DNA of 64,000 nucleotides, taken from Pseudomonas putida. Lineage in GTDB: Bacteria; Pseudomonadota; Gammaproteobacteria; Pseudomonadales; Pseudomonadaceae. The stretch lies in the NCBI RefSeq assembly GCF_028682475.1, contig NZ_JANHLE010000029.1, positions 1 through 64,000 on the forward strand, read 5' to 3'. The first letter of the stretch is position 1, and every line of letters starts with the position of its first letter. The notes beneath the pieces were generated by a model that worked only from the letters and a program-made list of their open reading frames with translations, had not been told where the DNA came from and did no database searches. Shown here in pieces: positions 60,991 through 64,000 of this stretch. The position numbers and the translations under genes are program-made.

Positions 60991-61701
60991 TTACAGCGGC
61001 ACGCCCAGGCGTTTGGCAACTTCTTCGTAGGCTTCGATCACGTCGCCCAGACCCTGACGGAAGCGGTCCTTGTCCATCTTCTTGCGGGTTTCTTTGTCCC
61101 ACAGACGGCAGCCGTCCGGGCTGAACTCGTCACCGAGGACGATCTCGCCGTGGAATACACCGAACTCCAGCTTGAAGTCGACCAGCAAGAGGCCGGCGTC
61201 GTCGAACAGCTTGTTCAGCACTTCGTTGACCTTGAGCGACAGGGCTTTCATCTTCACCAGTTGCTCGGCGGTGCCCCAGCCGAAGGCGACAACGTGGGAT
61301 TCGTTGATGAACGGGTCGCCCTTCTCGTCGTTCTTGAGGAACAGTTCGAAGGTCGAAGGCTCAAGCTTGATGCCCTCTTCCACACCCAGACGCTTGACCA
61401 GGCTGCCGGCGGCGTAGTTACGCACGACGCATTCAACCGGGATCATGTCGAGCTTCTTGACCAGGCACTCGTTGTCGCCCAGCAGTTTGTCGAACTGGGT
61501 AGGAATGCCGGCCTCTTCAAGCTTCTGCATGATGAAGGCGTTGAACTTGTTGTTCACCATGCCCTTGCGGTCGAGCTGTTCGATACGCTTGCCGTCGAAC
61601 GCCGAGGTGTCGTTGCGAAACAGCAGGATCAAGCGGTCAGCGTCGTCGGTCTTGTAAACCGACTTGGCTTTGCCGCGGTAGAGTTCTTCACGTTTTTCCA
61701 T
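60991..61701 (-). CDS. purC: SAICAR synthase
   Basis: The 236-residue protein is phosphoribosylaminoimidazole-succinocarboxamide synthase, which joins aspartate to CAIR with ATP in purine synthesis. Family segments visible are YRGKAKSVYKTDDADRLIL, RNDTSAFDGKR, VECVVRNYAAGSL and the catalytic-region LVDFKLEFGVFHGEIVLGDE with SPDGCRLWD. Length equals the bacterial family. It ends the dapA-bamC-MBL-purC gene string, 29 bases after the MBL gene in the direction of transcription reversed, with tRNA-Ser downstream. Confidence 0.95.
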   Translation of the reverse strand: MEKREELYRGKAKSVYKTDDADRLILLFRNDTSAFDGKRIEQLDRKGMVNNKFNAFIMQKLEEAGIPTQFDKLLGDNECLVKKLDMIPVECVVRNYAAGSLVKRLGVEEGIKLEPSTFELFLKNDEKGDPFINESHVVAFGWGTAEQLVKMKALSLKVNEVLNKLFDDAGLLLVDFKLEFGVFHGEIVLGDEFSPDGCRLWDKETRKKMDKDRFRQGLGDVIEAYEEVAKRLGVPL

Positions 61702-61730
61702 GATGGGCTCCGCTTGCTAAATAAGATGGG

Positions 61731-62489
61731 CTAGGCGATTTCGCGCCAGTCGAGCCCGCAATCCTGGTTGGCCACTTGCAGCCAGTCCGGGTCGCACCCG
61801 AGGGTGTCGACGAAACATTGCCGGGCCAGCTGTGGCTGGTTGTTCTTGCTACTGAGATGGGCCAGCACCAGATGCTGCAGGTTCTGCCAGTCCAGCTCCG
61901 ACACCAGGCGCGCGGCCTGATGGTTGTTCAAATGTCCGTAGTCGCCACCCACCCGCTGTTTGAGAAACATCGGGTAAGGCCCGCGTCCAAGCAGGTCGCG
62001 ACAGTGGTTGGCCTCGATCAGCAACGCATCCAGGCCCTGGTAACTTTCCAGCAGGGCGGCGTCGTAGGAGCCAAGGTCAGTCAGCACGCCGAAACGCCGG
62101 CTGCCGTCGTCAAACACATACTGCAACGGCTCCAGCGCGTCGTGGGTCACGCCCACGGCGCGGATGTTCAGGGCGCCGATCTGCAGGGTCTCGTTTGCCG
62201 CCAGAAAACCTGCCGCCTCGACCGGTTTGCGCAGGCCGCGCAAGGTGCCGCGGCTGAGGTAGACCGGTACATTGTAGCGCCGCGCCAGCAAACCGACCCC
62301 ATGCACGTGGTCGGCATGTTCGTGGGTTACCAGCACAGCACTCAACTGCTGGGCAGAAACGCCGAGCAGCGCCAGGCGCCGCTCGGTTTCACGCAGGGAG
62401 AAGCCGCAATCGACCAGGACAAGGGTGTTGTCACTGGCGATCAGCGTGCCATTTCCCTGGCTTCCACTTCCAAGTACGGCGAAGCGCAC
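61731..62489 (-). CDS. MBL-fold metallo-hydrolase (YycJ/WalJ-like)
   Basis: The 252-residue protein has the metallo-beta-lactamase HxHxDH motif (THEHADHVHG) with further ligands in VTHDALEP and VLTDLGSYD, and a conserved HLNNHQ. It opens with FAVLGSGSQGNGTLI, as in the YycJ/WalJ group. Some of these are 5'-exonuclease-like enzymes, others of unknown role. Its start abuts the stop of bamC directly, so the two are coupled. Its place beside dapA, bamC and purC is common in Pseudomonas. Confidence 0.87.
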   Translation of the reverse strand: MRFAVLGSGSQGNGTLIASDNTLVLVDCGFSLRETERRLALLGVSAQQLSAVLVTHEHADHVHGVGLLARRYNVPVYLSRGTLRGLRKPVEAAGFLAANETLQIGALNIRAVGVTHDALEPLQYVFDDGSRRFGVLTDLGSYDAALLESYQGLDALLIEANHCRDLLGRGPYPMFLKQRVGGDYGHLNNHQAARLVSELDWQNLQHLVLAHLSSKNNQPQLARQCFVDTLGCDPDWLQVANQDCGLDWREIA

Positions 62490-63605
62490 TTAACCCAGGT
62501 TGTCCTGAATCACGCTCAGCACGCGGCGGGCGACATCAGCCGGGGCCACGGTGTTGATGTTCTTCTCAACGGTGACCTGGACGCTGTCGCCAACCTTGCT
62601 CAGGCGTACCTGGTAACGCTCGGCACGGGCTTCACGCTCTTCCTTGCTCGGCGCGCTGCCAAACAGTTTGCCGAAGAAGCCCGGCTCCTGGTCTTTGGCC
62701 TCGGCTTTTTCCGCCAGGTTGATGTAGTACAGGCCCAGGCTGCGGTTGATGTCTTCAACCCGCCATTCGCCCTGCTCCAGGGCACGGCCAACGCTGGACC
62801 AGGCGCGATCGAGGTCGGCGCCCAGGTTCAGTACCGGGTTGCCGCTACCGTCTTCGCTGAGGCTGACACGGCTTGGCGCATCGAAATCACGCGCGGCGAG
62901 CAACGACACCGAACCGCCCTTCTCGGCGCTGCGGGTCATGCTGGCGAGCATTTCGTCGACCAGCATGGCATCGACCCCGGTGTTTTCCGAACGGGCCGGG
63001 AAACCAGGCTCGGCGGTGCTGCCCGCCGGACGCTCGACGCTGACGATGTAGACTTCACTGGTGTTGCGCTGCACGCCCGGCTCAATGCGGATACGCGCAC
63101 GCACTTCGTTGTCGCGGCTGCTCGAGGCACTGGCCAGACGGCTGGCCATAGCGCCGGAGAGCTCGTCAAAACGCTGCCAGGTGGTGTTGAACTCACCAGT
63201 CTGCGGGCGTTCTTCGGCAATACGGAAGCCGTTGTCTTCAAAGAACTGCCGGGCCACCGGCCAGACTTCGGCCGGGGCGCGCTGGGCCAGGACCCAACGG
63301 GAACTGCCGCTCTTCTGCAGGCTGAAATCGCTGATGTCGGCAGCCGCGCTCAATGGCTGTGGACGCGGCACCTCGAACTCGCCCTTGACGTTGTCGTCGG
63401 CGACGTTACGCGGAATCGGCAGCAGCGGATCAAGGCGCTTGGCGCTGCTGATGTCCGGTGGCATCTGCATCGGCGCCTTCTGCGTGGCCTCCAGATAATC
63501 GCTACCACGGTCACGGAAGTAACCCTCTTCGCCCCAGAGCCAGCCACAACCACTGGTGCTGGAAATGATCAAGGCAAGGGCGGAAAGACCAGCCAATCGC
63601 TTCAT
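62490..63605 (-). CDS. bamC: Outer-membrane assembly lipoprotein BamC
   Basis: The 371-residue lipoprotein has a signal peptide with a lipobox (LIISSTSGCGWLWG), the N-terminal unstructured segment (YFRDRGSDYLEA) and two helix-grip domains; the C-terminal part (RYQVRLSKVGDSVQVTV) fits BamC. BamC is an accessory of the BamABCDE complex that folds beta-barrels into the outer membrane. The ATG at 63605 gives the lipoprotein signal at the proper position. The gene follows dapA by 17 bases, the common order in gammaproteobacteria. Confidence 0.9.
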   Translation of the reverse strand: MKRLAGLSALALIISSTSGCGWLWGEEGYFRDRGSDYLEATQKAPMQMPPDISSAKRLDPLLPIPRNVADDNVKGEFEVPRPQPLSAAADISDFSLQKSGSSRWVLAQRAPAEVWPVARQFFEDNGFRIAEERPQTGEFNTTWQRFDELSGAMASRLASASSSRDNEVRARIRIEPGVQRNTSEVYIVSVERPAGSTAEPGFPARSENTGVDAMLVDEMLASMTRSAEKGGSVSLLAARDFDAPSRVSLSEDGSGNPVLNLGADLDRAWSSVGRALEQGEWRVEDINRSLGLYYINLAEKAEAKDQEPGFFGKLFGSAPSKEEREARAERYQVRLSKVGDSVQVTVEKNINTVAPADVARRVLSVIQDNLG

Positions 63606-63622
63606 GCGGTGTACGTCCTCAA

Positions 63623-64000
63623 TTAAAACTGCAGGCCGCACTGGCGCATGGCCTGGCGTACCGTATCGTGACAGGATTCGCTCAGCCAGGTCAGCGGCAG
63701 GCGGATGCCTTTGTGCATCAGGCCCATTTCGACCAAAGCCCACTTCACCGGAATCGGGTTGGCTTCGATGAACAGGTCCTTGTGCAGGGGCATGAGTTTT
63801 TCGTTGATCGCGCGAGCCTTCTCGGCATTGCCCTCAAGGGCGGCTTCGCACAGATCGGCCATTTCGCGCGGGGCGACGTTGGCGGTAACCGAGATGTTGC
63901 CTTTGCCACCCAGCAGGATCAGCTCGACCGCGGTCGGGTCATCGCCGGACAGCACGATGAAGTCCTTGCTCACGCCGTCGATAATGGCCTTGGCGCGCTT
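63623..64000 (-). CDS. dapA: 4-hydroxy-tetrahydrodipicolinate synthase, C-terminal part
   Basis: The frame is open to the right edge and covers about 125 residues of the C-terminal third. It reads FIVLSGDDPTAVELILLGGK, then GNISVTANVAPREMADLCEAAL and NPIPVKWALVEMG, all typical of DapA, which condenses pyruvate and aspartate semialdehyde in lysine synthesis. The catalytic lysine and the N-terminal half lie beyond the window. It is the first gene of the dapA-bamC-MBL-purC string. Confidence 0.93.
   Translation of the reverse strand, partial: KRAKAIIDGVSKDFIVLSGDDPTAVELILLGGKGNISVTANVAPREMADLCEAALEGNAEKARAINEKLMPLHKDLFIEANPIPVKWALVEMGLMHKGIRLPLTWLSESCHDTVRQAMRQCGLQF

Noticed and set aside
61776..63626. 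A 616-codon open frame antisense to the MBL and bamC genes
   Set aside because: It crosses two well-supported genes and has no domain signature.
1..64000. CRISPR arrays
   Set aside because: No regularly spaced direct repeats were seen; the only repeats are REP hairpins and the elements listed.

Overview
The window reads as chromosome of a fluorescent-type Pseudomonas, probably of the putida or fluorescens lineage. The reasons are high-GC coding sequence, REP hairpins of the types 'cgcggggcaagcccgctcccac' split arms and 'gccggcaaggccggctcccac', and gene sets typical of that genus: dapA-bamC-MBL-purC-tRNA-Ser, the pxpABC operon, lpxO, eptA, DUF1302/DUF1329 pairs, and a Roc-type regulatory locus next to chaperone-usher fimbriae. 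No plasmid, phage or CRISPR is visible. The only insertion-sequence trace is a broken IS110-type fragment at the left edge.

Layout. 1-1.0 kb: decayed transposase fragment and two small AT-richer paralogous genes, the second frameshifted. 1.1-9.4 kb: two EamA transporters, a DUF4265 protein, the lipid A hydroxylase LpxO, cysteine synthase, a DUF748 protein, and a MoxR ATPase/VWA pair. 9.4-14.2 kb: 5-oxoprolinase genes (pxpC, pxpB, pxpA) with an MFS permease, read leftward from a divergent LysR gene. 14.2-28.2 kb: housekeeping and small conserved genes (DUF2937, YafJ-type amidotransferase, oligopeptidase B, cNMP-binding protein, YajD, an RNA methyltransferase, a degenerate M61-like protein, YcgN, nitroreductase, hydroxyacid dehydrogenase, YcgL, RNase D, EptA, a CHM isomerase, YdcH). 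28.2-33.1 kb: a PhyH dioxygenase divergent from a ProY-like permease, a LysR gene, and an alanine/glycine symporter.

33.4-44.3 kb: a leftward six-gene cluster under a divergent AraC-type regulator. It encodes an alkyl-dihydroxyacetonephosphate synthase homologue, a GlpD-like flavoprotein, an FGGY kinase, a secreted zinc phospholipase C/P1-nuclease-like protein, and a DUF1302/DUF1329 envelope pair. Taken together I read this as a possible route for breaking down ether lipids or alkylglycerols. This is the most novel-looking system here, but the function is inference.

45.5-60.6 kb: a Roc/Bvg-like phosphorelay (two hybrid sensor kinases, a REC-EAL protein between them, and a LuxR-type response regulator) followed directly by a fimbrial pilin-chaperone-usher operon. 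A second chaperone plus adhesin, AT-richer, face it on the opposite strand. A near-identical 22-bp element lies upstream of both the first kinase and the pilin, and a partial match lies upstream of the second kinase, which suggests an autoregulated regulon. 60.8-64 kb: tRNA-Ser(CGA), purC, an MBL hydrolase, bamC and the 3' part of dapA, all leftward.
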